Shown here one piece after another: positions 1-13,500 of a DNA stretch of 64,000 nucleotides. Source of the DNA: Pontederia crassipes (taxonomy: Eukaryota; Streptophyta; Magnoliopsida; Commelinales; Pontederiaceae); NCBI GenBank assembly GCA_030549335.1, contig CM060188.1, positions 8,370,001 through 8,434,000 of the forward strand, read 5' to 3'. The number at the start of each line of letters is the position of its first letter. Position 1 is the first letter of the stretch. Both the position numbers and the translations under genes were made by a program. Under the pieces are notes generated by a model, which had not been told where the DNA came from, did not search any database, and saw only the letters and a list, made by a program, of their open reading frames with translations.

Positions 1-1551
1 GGCAAAGCAAGCTGATAGAACTATCTAATTAATTAATTAATTAGCTTTGCCTTCCTAAACAATGGAAACATATATCACGTCACACACCCTGTAATCGCGT
101 AGCCAACCCACCTAGCAATTGGGGGCATCTATTTTAATTATTTATGATTGTTGGACAATTTAATCAAACTTTTTTTTTCTCCCTCGCCTTTTTTTTTGCG
201 AGGACTATTTGGATATGAATTATCCATCATATTAATATTTTAAGTGAAATATGTAATAAAACATTCGTAAAAAAATACATGACTCAATAATCAGATTATT
301 TATAATATCACGATGGAGAAAAAATTGAATTATTTTCCTCAAAGTAAGATCTTGACTTTGAATTTTCGTAAATGTAAATAAATTTTGTTGAGAGCCTCAT
401 CACTATCAAGTATGCGATTCAAGACGACTTTATCGAATTAGTTGAACTCGATGACGAGCTCAGCGTGCTCAGTGGCATCGTGCGAGTAAGATGATCGAAT
501 TGTTTAAAAGGGCTATATGTAAGTAGTGATGATCTTATTAATTACAATCATCTATGATCTATAAATCATAGGACATGGAACAAAAGATGTGCGAAGACCC
601 ACCACCAGCTCAATCATTGAAGACCTCTTACACCCCACCCCTACAAGGATTCAAAATCTAATGTCTTTGTTTGTTGTAGTAGTCCTCAGAGAATAACTAA
701 TGTTAGTTTGCTGCTAGTGCCATCACCATTCATCCAAATATTCCAAGAAGGGCAGGGAGGAGACTTGTCATGATCGTCATCACCACATATCATTCATCAA
801 TTGTGGGGGAGAGAGAGAGAAAGAAAGAGAGGAGGAGGAGGGCAAGGAACCGGATTCCAACTTTTGCACTAGAGAACGAGCCACCTGCATGCGCCTCGCG
901 TCAAGCTATAATTGGCCAGTTAATTTTTTTGCTAGTTTCAAAATAAAAATATATTCTTTATTATATATTTTAACTGTAATAAATTCAGAGATATATATAC
1001 TAATTATCTTCGGCTTTTTCGTTTCTCAACACGATATTCAAATATGGCAATTAATTGAAACTGAATAATCGATGCCTCACCTTTTCAATAGTTGTTGTCC
1101 CAACTCCCAATTTTTTTTCTTAAATAGATCTTTTGTCTATCGACCAAAAGTTTTAATACCAAAGTTTTGATGATGTTGTGAAGATTCGATTCTCGGACTT
1201 ATCATTTCAATTAAAATTTATTTATATCATATATTATTTTTATCTAAATATTTAATTAATCGAATGTTAATAACTTTAAATATCGATGAATTTCGATTGA
1301 AAAAAAGAAGTTTGATGACATTGCGAAGGCTTTAGAAAAGGTTAAGATTGGAAATGAGTAGTTGAAGTGGCCATGTGTAGTGAGAGAGAGAGGGAGAGAT
1401 CTAGATGACCATCATGTCGCATGCTCTCCGTGCACAACGAGATAAGAGGGGGCAAACAAAAAAATAAGATGGAAAGATTTCCGATGCATCCTTCTAAACA
1501 TAAGAGATCTGAACATTTTGTCTATTAACGGAGAGCCTCTTCCATCTTGTG

Positions 1552-1600
<49 letters not shown>

Positions 1601-1602
<2 letters not shown>

Positions 1603-1710
1603 CACCTTTTCCCTCAATTTAAAGTACGTATAAATGGATTATTGCTTGTTTTCCACGAACACAAAAAAAAAAATAAAACCATGGATTACATTGGATTGCT
1701 CCCTCTTCCC

Positions 1711-1765
<55 letters not shown>

Positions 1766-1867
1766 CACCTTTTCCCTCAATTTAAAGTACGTATAAATGG
1801 ATTATTGCTTGTTTTCCACGAACACAAAAATAAAACTATGGATTACATTGGATTGCTCCCTCTTCCC
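1601..1867. repeat. Tandem duplication of ~100 bp separated by (TA)n
   Basis: The segment 1602-1710 recurs almost unchanged at 1765-1867 (period about 163 bp). Each copy is preceded by a long (TA)n tract, at about 1551-1600 and 1714-1763. The copies differ mainly in the length of an internal A-run and a few substitutions. This fits a recent duplication by slippage or unequal exchange between TA tracts. Confidence 0.85.
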
Positions 1868-3953
1868 TTTCTCCTTTATTTACACAATTGTATCAAATGT
1901 TATAATGAATCATTTTGAGGTGGATGGATAACTTGATAATTATAGTTATATCAAATGTCATGAATCCGATTTACTGTTTATGGCTTAATGGAAAACATAT
2001 GGAAGTTGATATCATTTTTTTTTAAAAAAGTCTACTTGTAAACATGTTCCATAATCAGACAAGGAGGGCCTCCTCAGTTTTTTGTAGCATGATCTTTTAA
2101 ATTTCTCCAATAGTTAAAGCACCTTCTTAAAAAAAAAGTTACTGTTTATCACACTCTTTCTCCTTCATAGTAATTAAATAACTCTATGAAGGAATAGATC
2201 GGAACAAATTGGAAAACGGAAAATTTTATACAAGGAGCACAACATAAAATATGCATAGTTATACAAGCTAAAGTTGTAGACAAGAAAGAAAGAAGAGTAT
2301 ATAAAATAAACTTTTAGCCTAGTAGAGACGTTTATCCTTCTCATACTACGAAGAAAAAGTAAAAGGTTTCGAGAAGAAAATAATCTTATTTGGTGATTGT
2401 ACATTGTTAGCATAAAATAAATAAAAATTATTATGACTTTCGAGTTAAATGATATAGTCAATAATTTGTTGAATTAATTTGATCATGATAAAAAAAAACA
2501 GTAGCGATAGCTATGGAACGAATGCAAATGCATGCACTAGACTATGGATTGCCAATTTGTTTATGACACTTCGCCGTCTCGTTATTATTAATTTTATCTT
2601 TGGGTGACGTTTGGAATTGGCCTTTAACATTGTGGAATGTGGCCTTTGACTACAAATTAAAAATCTCAAAGTTGGGGGCACGTTACTTATTGAAGTTTAG
2701 ATTCCTTGTATTTGCCTTTTAAAACAAGTTGTAGTAGAAACTTCATGAAGACCAAGGGCATACGTTTCGTGAATAAAGAAAAGTTTAAATTCATGAAATT
2801 TTTTTTGTAAATCCTTTATTAAATATTGGAATTAGAATATGAAATCCAGTAATATTGAATTGGAGTTTGGATAAATGTTAAATGCCCTATTTCGAGTTGA
2901 ATTAGTCATAAAAAAACACATTGAAGAGAAGAATTAATGCTACCAGAGTTCATTGTTCTGGCGTGTATAATTAACTCGTGACGCTAAGGGATGTAGTATT
3001 AATAAGTTGGAGGTCACTCTTTAGATTCATCCCATGTTGTGTATACATGTAAGATTTTCAATAAAAATATTCCACATTTATAAGAATTTAAGTTCGAGAT
3101 TATGTTTAAGCGAGGAGGAACCGCTTACCATTCCACTTCAACTTCTATTGGTAACGCGTATAATTCTGAACGTCGATTAATTTAGACTAGAAAAATAATA
3201 TATAATTAACGAAAAAATAATCTTGCTATCTCTTTTAAAAAGTAGCAACTCATATAAAAAAGTTTAATTAATAAATTTATAAAAGAGGTAGCAGTAGCAA
3301 GTTGAGTTTCTCATTGTCACAAACACCGCCCTACTAACTTTAATTACGTCAATAAGAATTCCTTTTTGTCAGCGGTCTTACATTTGACACCTTCAAAAGT
3401 TCTTTGGTATTTGAATGATCATTTTATGACTTATAAGACAAGACAAATGATAATTAAATGTTGTTGCTGTTGGAGATTCTTATGAATATTTTGGGATATA
3501 ATTAGGTATGTTATGCTAGTCATATAGGATTTTGAGGCGAATTGAGGACAAGAGAGATAATTCACATAGAAAAAAATATGTAAGAGATTTAGGATGTTCA
3601 GTTCTAATTAAGCTCCATCTTCAGATAATGATAAAAAAATACTAAAGAAGAATTGAAAATAGAATTACAATCCTTGAGCCTTTATATTACTCCAGTAAAT
3701 TTATATAGACACTCTTTTTTTTATAGATGATAAAAAAATTGGTTCGGAATAAATCTTTCTAGCATTCTGAAGTACACTTATCAATTATCATAATGTATTG
3801 AATTGAATTAATCTTAATTCATAAATACAAAATATCTGGACAATGAGATCTCTGTTGCGCTTTTCACAATTTGTTGAATCTAAAAAAAAAGGAATAAATA
3901 GATTTCTATTAAGATAGGATTCAAAGTATTTACAACGCATACGTACACATTGA

Positions 3954-3968
3954 ATATATATATATAAA

Positions 3969-4002
<34 letters not shown>

Positions 4003-4029
4003 CGCGCCCGCGCGTGTGAGAGAGAGAGA
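3954..4029. repeat. Compound microsatellite (TA)n-(GT/GC)n-(GA)n
   Basis: A TA-rich tract runs directly into alternating purine-pyrimidine GT/GC sequence with a CCCG interruption, then into (GA)n. The TA and GT/GC parts together form a long, nearly alternating purine-pyrimidine tract. A second pure AT tract lies at 4166-4207. Confidence 0.85.
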
Positions 4030-4162
4030 TAAAAAGAATATGGCAATATGCAACGTCACTTTAAGCTATAATTTACATCATTCATCGATCAACCTGTTAT
4101 AAAAATAAAGTTTTTACATATAATAAATCGATTGACTTATTATATAGAGCGTTAGGCTCGTA

Positions 4163-4209
<47 letters not shown>

Positions 4210-7200
4210 CTTGTACAATTCTGTTCTAGAAAGTTTTGCCTTATTGCTTTTGCGTAAAAAAAATGTCCCCCTATTTTTCTGGTTTTGATATGAACATTAC
4301 AAAAACATCATAGCCGTCCCACTAACTGAACTTGTGTTCTTCGTTTCAGAACACGAATCTTTTTCCCAACTTTTTTAGCACCCCCCCTCCAAAAAAAACT
4401 GAACCAAACTGACATTGCAGACCAGTTTCCTTTTCAGAAGAATGTGCATGCTTTTGGCATCACACGCGTGGCATTAAACTTTTTGACTCGAGCACAACCC
4501 AAAAAGGTTTTCTGTTTTCTCTCTCTTTTTCTGTTGTTCTTAATTTCAGCTGTGATATACCGAAAGAGAATATCTCGTAATTATTAGGGGAAGAAAGACG
4601 CATGACAATTAGTACTGCAACAACCGGGAGAACGTGAAGGATGCCATATGCCGCTATGTACTTCGAAAGGCCAAGAAGAAGAGCTTAGCATTTTTTAACA
4701 TCAATTTCAGGTACTGAAACATCAAGCACATGGGACAGAATCAAAAGTTTTCTGGACCTTTCCATGCTTCAGAAGAGCAACAGTACCACTTCACCTTCAG
4801 ACATCACTGTCTTCGTCAGGGGACCAAAAACATATAATCACATTGTTGTGTGGATTCTGTAACTTGCAGTCAATTTTGAGATCATTTCTCCAATGAGAAA
4901 GAATTAACGACACACGATGGGTCTGTGCAGCATGGTTTCAGGCACAAGCCAGGAAGAACAGTGATGACTCACGAATAAGCCAATGAGAGCTGAAATTATG
5001 ATTTTCATGGCAGTAGCTAAATTCTGATCTCTGAATGTGAAAGGAGAGAGAGGGCCTAAGCAGACTATATCACACCATTAATTGAGTTATGAATGTCGTT
5101 AACTAGTGTAATGAAGACTGCTTGAACTGTGATAAAAAAAAAAGACTGAAAGGTGATAGTAGAAGAGTGCAATATTAGGATACATGACATGGAGTAGCAG
5201 CTGGTTGTGCACCATGTTTTACACATCTGTGACTGTAAGAGGGTGCAAATGTAAGGAAGGCATATATGCTGAGGGGGACTGTTGAATACGATCAGATCGT
5301 CGTTTTACACACGCTATGAACATTATTGACAAGGTCACGTAATTTTCATAAGGGCATCAAAGAATCAAACTGGTCTTCCTTTTCATCCTTCAGGTCCATT
5401 CATATTTCTCCTTTTTTTTTACTGATTCTGCCGCGATATTCTGGCGTCGGAAACTCTGATATGTAGAATGTGATGCAAGATATTATAGCCATACCAACGC
5501 AGGAATTCTTCTTCTGTTTTTTTTTTCTGGTTCTGATTAGTTTTTCCATAAATTTTCCCGACGTTTTTTTCTGAGTGAAAAGAAAACACAGTCAAACTGT
5601 TACTTGGACCGCAATTTATGCTGTAATTATTGCACATATCTAAGTGATAAAAGTGCACGTTGCTGTCATGTTGGAAAGTATGTGATCAAACTTTTGGTTC
5701 TACACTACTTTTCCATATATCACTGCTGCCAACCCTGAAAATTTCATGTGGAAATTATTGTTCCATGCAAACAAGCTGAATGGCAACGTCTGTGAGATGA
5801 GTACTGGCACCTTAATCGTAATTCCTAGGATTGGAGATGAAGCTACAAGACCTACATGCATGTTCCTAGGTCTCATGAGTACATCTCTGGTGTTCTTTTC
5901 TTTTTGTTTTCTCAGTGCTCATGCCACCATGCATTGTCTTCCCTGACATTTGAATGCAAGTTCTGGTGACTCCACGATTATTTCAACTTTTCAAGAGAGT
6001 TCGAATTCAGAACATCATCTCATTCAAATGAATCTGACATCGCTCGCAAAGAAGAAACTCGAACTTAGATGTAAAGTTAACTTAGTTACAGTGTAAAATA
6101 AAATATAAATACACGTGAATCCTAACTTATACCTTATCCATATTCTGCAAATATAAACGGGATTTCACCTAATTTGAGATCTATTCTGCTTTTAACTTTA
6201 ATTAATTTAGTTTTCATATTTTCTGATATTTGTTGATGTTAACCATTGCAATCTTGTCTTATTTAATACATTTTGTCATCGCTCGGCCATAGTCCGGCTG
6301 TAGCCTCATGAAAATTAAATGCAGTAAATCTCATGTACCATCTTTCCTTTTATGATAATGGTGATAACACACTTTTTTGTGTTTTCTTAAACAACCAAAG
6401 ATAATAAAATAAACATTTTTTCTATTTTAATTTTTTTCTTAAATTGTTTTAATCACAAAAATATATCATTGACTTTAATAGAAGAAAAATTAAAAAGTAA
6501 ATCGCACCTCACGGAATACTTTGTACAAAAGAATCGTCGGCCCATTTTCTAAAATGGGTTGTAATTGAATTTTAATTGGTGCTATGACCACTTATCGACC
6601 CACGAAATTAATGGGCTGATCGACCTTTCTAACATAGTTGGTTCTTTTCGCACAGCCCGGCCCAGTGACGAAAAGTATCCGAGAAAAAAGTACCGTGTCC
6701 AAAACGGAAGATACCCCAACGCAACAACGAACGGATATTCCTTCAGCACTTTCGCGGTTTCAAATACCCCGGCGGTAACTTCACCCGTCCTTTTAACTCC
6801 CTCGTTTAGGAAGAAAATTTCAAGTCGAGTCAGATAAGAAAATGTTTTAGAACAAAATCTCACCTTCAGAAAAAAAAAACTTGAGATCAAAATTTCAATA
6901 TTCGAATTTTTAATCCAAATTATTCAAATTGAATTTTTACTAAAGTCGCAAATTTTCCACTGAAATTACTCGCCTGTCACAACACTTGGAAACAAAAAAA
7001 AAAGAACATAAAAGGGAATTTTTTTATGCATCACCTCCTGGATTATATTTTTATTTTCATTTTCTCATGAAGGATAGAATTAACTATTTAAGCTTCCTAA
7101 TATGAATTGTCAAATTATATTTTAAAAAAAATAAAAAGATATTTCCTTAAATTTAATGCTTGTGTTGCATCCATATTTTTCCATTTTATTTGCTCAATTT

Positions 7201-7566
7201 TGTTTATTTGTCAAATATAAAAAATGAGGAAAATAAATGTGAAAAAAGGAGAGACTTTGCTTATTGTCACCAGCAGTACACTCACACCAGACGCAAACGA
7301 GTTGCTGCGGGTCACGTGTGGGGGGCTTCCATCGAAACGTTCCAAACTTATTTCGCACCCAAAGCACTTTTTAATTATTTTAACCTCTACGTTAAAAGCT
7401 CACGGCGATCTCCCGGGGAATCGACACCTCCTCCTTCTCGTCTCCGTTGCCATCTCCGGTCGCCGCTTTCACTTCAGTGCGCCAGCTTCGTAAATGTTGG
7501 GCAAGATCCGGAGAAGTTAGTTCGGTTGTCGGCGATCGTTTCCTCAGGGTGTGAAGGCGGCTGGCG

Positions 7567-10500
7567 ATGACTTCGTCGACCGCCGGCTTGGTGCCCATCA
7601 CCCGAGCGTTCCTCGCTCGTTACTACGATAAGTACCCAGTTTCTCCGCTCCCCGAAGACGTTGCTCGCTTCACAACCGAGCTTCGGGTGCTTTCCGACGG
7701 CCTCATTAGGGATGTCCTCCCCGTTACTCCTGGTGATTGTTCTTTAGTCTTTCCCCTTCTTTTATTTGCTTTAAAGTCTTTTCTTTCAATATGAAGTTTA
7801 TGATCTGGAGGTAATGACTTGGTTTTTTTGAAGCCTTCCGTTGTGGACGGTTTAACCAGATTTAGTACTAGTTCTGTACCAGAATTTTAACTTAAGTAAT
7901 ATGTCTCGGTCGCAGTGCAATGATCAAATCCAGAATTCTAGCATCTTCTGCATTATGTTATATATGAATGAGAGGAGAGAAAGTGATTGATATCTACAAT
8001 TCAGATTTTATTGCCAGTACTATGTTTCTCCAGGGAAGTTTAAATTTTGATATTATTGTGAGAAACTTTTTTGAAATGTGTATTATTGTGATAATTGAGG
8101 CACCCTTACTTACATCGCATCTGGAGCAAGGATAACCTACCTAATTTAATTAGTGATGTCAATTTATTATGGTGCTATATTTCAGTTAAAATAAATGCTT
8201 CACGTTGCATGTGAACTTTAGGCATAAATAAATTTAGTGTGTATAGAATTATTGCAGTATTTGTAGATGTGCCTTTTTTTTGGAGACACAGTTACCACCA
8301 AGTACTATTTTTCATGACGGCTATTATATTCAAAAGCAGAAGAGATCGAAATTCTCGAGGAAGTATTTCTCTAGTAGTTAACAGGAAAGGCTCTTAGTAT
8401 CATGGAGAGATGAGAGGTACAAAACTTAGACATGCCATCTTGTCCCATACTCGTCCAATAGGGAAAATGTGAAGAAAGATGAGTATCTGGATCACACGTT
8501 TTCTGTACATGTTGTGGTTTCCATGCGATCACTTGAGGTTCCTTCAAACTACTAGGTTTAAGAATGGTTGAATTATTGAGGTGCAACCTTTGCCTCTGGA
8601 GAAATCCTGATGACAGTACCTCTTAATTTTTGGCAACTTTATTGAATTCTTATACTGTTGGAATATATTGTTTAATTATTCTATGAGTTCCTTTCTGCAG
8701 TAACGTAAACTCTTACACTTAGAACCAATTCAAGCTTCTGGGCTGCAAAAAAAATATTTAGAATTTGCATACTACTACTAGCATTTAACAGCCTTTTGAG
8801 ATTATGTTTTTCCTTACATCTTGTAATGCCATCTTGTAAATTTCTGGTTGCATCTCCTTTTTCACAGATTTCTTTAGACTAATGCTTATTTATCATTTGC
8901 TTGAAGCTGAAGAGACATTCATGCATGAAATGGAGCAGGGCCTACCCCACAAGATAGACCAGAACTTGTGGAAAAACAGGGAGAACATTGAAGAAATTCT
9001 GTTTTTACTTGAGGAGCCTCATTGGCGAAATCTGGTACAAACTGTTAAATGCTCTAGTATATTTGTTTGTTGACATATCTGTTATGAGCGTGCTTTATGT
9101 ACGTGTCATCCTAATATTATATAGGTATATAGTCATATACATATATTTCATATTATGTTTCCATATCTTCTTGGGTTATATTTGTTGTCTTTTTTACTTT
9201 ACCATGTTCAGTCTCTCATGACAACCTTTCGTTTATTTCCATAGTACTGTAAAATATAATTGCAATTATCTTTCATGAACAGCTGCAAGTGAATGCCAAC
9301 TCTGAGGACACCCAAATTGTTGCTATTCTTAAAGAACTTACAATCAAGCTTAAAAACACTTTGAAACTACTCGGGAGTTGTCAGCAAAAGAACGCCGACA
9401 ATGTCTTCAATACAGGTTGTCCATCAATTTCTCAGTTTCTAGCTTTAATATTTATTATTCCAATCACGTCTCTGCACATGGTGAGCATATTGAATGCTAC
9501 AAAGTTTGCAAGTCATATTAACTACATTCAAATTTGTTCATGTCACAAACATCTTACATTTTTTATATCCTGTTTTCCTCGGAAACTTATTTCAAGGAAA
9601 GAATGAATTCTTTATGTTATGATGTGAATTTTCTGTTATTCTTCTATTTATCTCCAGAGGAGAAGGGAGTGGATTTAAATATATCTTTATTTGTACCAAC
9701 TGACAGGATTGTATGGATTTCATGTGTATTTTGAATCTTTCACCTGTCTTTGAATTTCAACTATTTTTTTCTCAAGTATTATTTTTGGTTGTGCTTTACC
9801 GGAAAATGGAACTCTGCATTACTCTTGATTTTTCCATTTATATCATTCATAGGGATTTGATTTCTAATCCAAACTGGACATATTTATTCATACATTTTGG
9901 ATTCTTTTAAGAGATGTCTTGAAAGAATTAAATGTGCCTTTTCATTTACTTAACTGAAGTGCTACTAGATGCAATATGATGATATATTTTAGATGGCTTA
10001 TCCTCGACTTCATTGGACAACTATGGTTTACCTACATAAAGTAGTTTTTTAGAAGTATCCTATTGATTCTTAGTGTTAAGATTTTCAATGCAACCATGCA
10101 TGAAAGATTCTTGCTTTGAGCAAAATGAAGTGACTCCAAATCTGATGCAAAATTTGGATATATTCATAAAAGAAAGGCTTTCAATCACTAACCTTCTATG
10201 CACCTTTTTGAGAGATGGAATAATGTATCCATTTAAGTAAGTAGCATGACATTTCTTATTGCTTGCTGGTTCATGCAAAATATAACCTTTTTGGATTATC
10301 AATCATATTAGTGTCTGCCTGTTGTATTTTCCCCTTCTGTGTGGGGGAGAGCATATTGTCCTTCTCAGCTTCATATTGCTCCATGATAACGACTTGATAA
10401 TATCATATTAGATTTTATAATGATGATGCATTCTAGCACCAGAGGACATTTCTCAGTTTTATTTCTTGGATAATCAGGTGATATGTAAATATATTTGCAG

Positions 10501-13500
10501 TGATGACTTATATGCCACAAGACTTTCGAGGCTCTCTCATCAGGCAGCAAAGGGAACGGTCAGAGAGGAATAGGCAAGCTGATATTGATGCTTTGATAAA
10601 GTCTGGTGGAAGCATACATGATCAATATGCTTTATTATGGCAACAGCAAATGGAAAGGTGTCAATCTTCCTTTAAATGATCTTTTGGTTATAGCACATAA
10701 TTATCACAATCTAAATTGTGTTTTGTCTTCATTATTTTGTCTCAGGAGGAGACAACTAGCTCAGCTTGGCTCTGCAACAGGTGTATACAAAACACTTGTG
10801 AAGTACTTAGTTGGAGTACCTCAGGTGAAATATGAATTGTAAGGAATATTGCTTTCTATTTCCTATGACCAGTCTATGACAACTATTCCTCTACATTCTT
10901 GTGCTTATGTTACAATTTGTTGACTCTAATAGGCCTAAGAGTTTAAAGGAAATAATGCCACTTGTTAATTATAGTTTCTATGCTTTAAACTGTGAAGTTT
11001 ATATAACCTCCAAGCTTAGGTATCATCTTTAGATTTCTAATATAGTCTCTTAGACTGTCGATAAAAATGAACTGAGTGTTTAAGTTTGGGGACCTACACC
11101 ATCCTTCAATTTCTTTATGCCCTAACTCATGGCAGAATTTGGCTTTGTTCCTCTATCTATATATTTAATCGAGCCACATGGCTCTTTCTATTTCTTCCAG
11201 GTCTTGTTAGACTTTCTACGGCAGATAAATGATGATCAAGGGTATTATTTTATCGTTTCCGTTCACTTTTTCATCATTCTGTTTTCCAATATCTAATGTA
11301 TATTTACTCAATGGTTTGTTGTATTCCAGGCCAATGGAAGAACAACGACAACGTTACGGACCTACTTTATATACCCTAACAAACCTATTGCTTTCCATCC
11401 GACTATTTTTACTTGTTTCCTGGGGTCGCTTTCATAAGAAGAAGATGTAGGTGTAATGAGTTAAATGTGCATCTTTACATTTTCCCATGATGCCGAAAAA
11501 TCCTGTAGTATAATATTTTTCCTGGTTTATTCACCTTCTTGATAATTTTTCAATTCCTTGTTATGTTGAACAGAGACATGGCTCAATTGTTGCTTTTACG
11601 GCAAGCTGTAGACCTCTATACCTCTGAATTTGAGAAGTTCATTGAATTCATAGGGTATGCACTTCCTCGTCTAATTTGAGAACTTCTTTTGTGTGTAAGC
11701 CTTGTGCATGGTAAAAGTTTGATTTTATTCTTATTTATGCACTCTGTTGAGAAACATGTTTTCTCTTATCATTCACCAAACACTAGTGCCTCCTAGTTAT
11801 AATCAAGGTAGGCAATACAAGAAGGGAGAATATTACTCCAGAAAATTAGGGATATTATCCTAAAATATCTGAGATACTATCTCAAGAAATCTAGGACAAT
11901 AATCCTAACTAATATTACAAAAATATGCGAAGATATCAAAAGATATGAAAAGATATGAAGAGATATGCAAATCATATCTCAACACTCCCCCTCAGGCTGG
12001 AGCGTAAATATCATTTAGGTTCAGCTTGGAACCTATAACCAGGAGTTTCTTCTTGAAAAGTGCTTTAGTAAAGATGTTAGCTAGTTGATCTTCAGTGTCC
12101 AAGTGTGGAGTGGATATCTTCTTAGTTGTAATAGCATCACGAATGAAGTGACAGTCTATTTCTATGTGTTTGGTCCTCTTATGAAACACAAGATTATTTG
12201 CAATAAATATTGCAACCTTGTTATCACAATACATAGGTACTGGAGAAGTAACAGAAATTTCAAAATCACGTAAAAGAGAGATAACCCATAAGAGTTCACA
12301 TGTAGTATGAACCATTGCCCTATATTCTGACTTGGCGCTAGAGCGTGAGACCACATCTTGTTTCTTGCCGCTCCACGTTACAATATTTCCACCAACATAA
12401 GTACAATAACCAATGGTTGATCTTTTATCTTCATGAGCCCCGACATAATCTGCATCAGAATAACCCCACACTTTTAAATGTCCATGACTTTTAAGTGAAG
12501 ACCTTTTCCTGAAGAGGCTTTTAGATATTGTAAAACCTGACATACACCTGCCCAATGTACTTCACGTGGTTTTTGCATAAATTGGCTTAGGCGACCAACG
12601 GCATAAGAAATATCAGGACGAGTTACAGTGAGATACAGAAGTTTACCAACCATAACCCTATATCTGGTGACGTCTTCTAGAATAGGACTGCTCAAATCAG
12701 CTAGAGGTAGTTGTGAATCCATGGGAATGGTGGCTATGTTACAGCTAGCGGACATCTTCTCATCCATAGTAGTTTTCCAGCACGAATGGTGGAATGCCTC
12801 AAAATGGTTGCGGAGAATAAAATGACTATCAAGAGACGCAAAAAACACTTTGGCAGCAGGAGACAAATGATCAAAAGTCATAAAATTTGATAAAAGTTAT
12901 TTCACATAAGACTTAGTGCTCTTGCGATGTGCAATAGGAACATCTAGATCATGAGTTACCTGAGCAGGGTCCCTTTCCGACAAGTCAGGACTGTTTGGAG
13001 GATTACGTGATGGAATCGTGGAGAGTGGTTCATCATCAAGGTCAGGTGGAGGTTGATGAGTATGTCGGCGGCTATAAACTTTTAGGGGTGGTATGGCCGA
13101 TGGAGGAGATTGTGGTTGTTGTGGCACTAGATCCGGTGATGGGTCAGGAGGAGTTTTTGCTTTATTTTGCAACATATAAACCCAAGTGACTCTAGAAAAG
13201 TCATCGACTAAAACCAAAAAATATTTGAAATGCCTATTGTTGGAAACTCAACAAGGACCCCACAAATCAGCATGCACAAGTGAAAATGGACTTTTTTCTC
13301 GTTTGTCAAGGCGAGGTGAAAAAGGAGTACGGTGATGCTTTCCTATTTGACAAGCCTCACACTCAAGAACCTCAGTACTTGAAATGTTGGAAAATTGTCG
13401 ACGAAGAACAATCAAACTGGGATGACCTAAGCGACAATGGAGCTGTAGGAAAATGCTGGTAGTGTAGGCTGTGGGATTTTTGGTAGATGGCCGGAGATAA

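Larger units (their letters stand above)
1..7380. other. AT-rich intergenic region, no gene recognised
   Basis: No reading frame here has recognisable homology or a convincing exon structure; the few short ORFs (for example 2174-2461 and 5746-5946) look like chance. The stretch holds TA and GA microsatellites, a tandem duplication at 1601-1867 and one copy of a dispersed repeat near 2935-3160. The part from about 4600 to 5950 is less AT-rich and of higher complexity, so it could be a noncoding transcript or the UTR of an unseen gene, but nothing in it supports a call. From about 7280 the base composition rises toward the first exon of the next gene. Confidence 0.6.

Noticed and set aside
2174..2461. 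95-codon minus-strand ORF rich in Phe/Tyr
   Set aside because: AT-rich composition alone explains it; no domain, no exon context.
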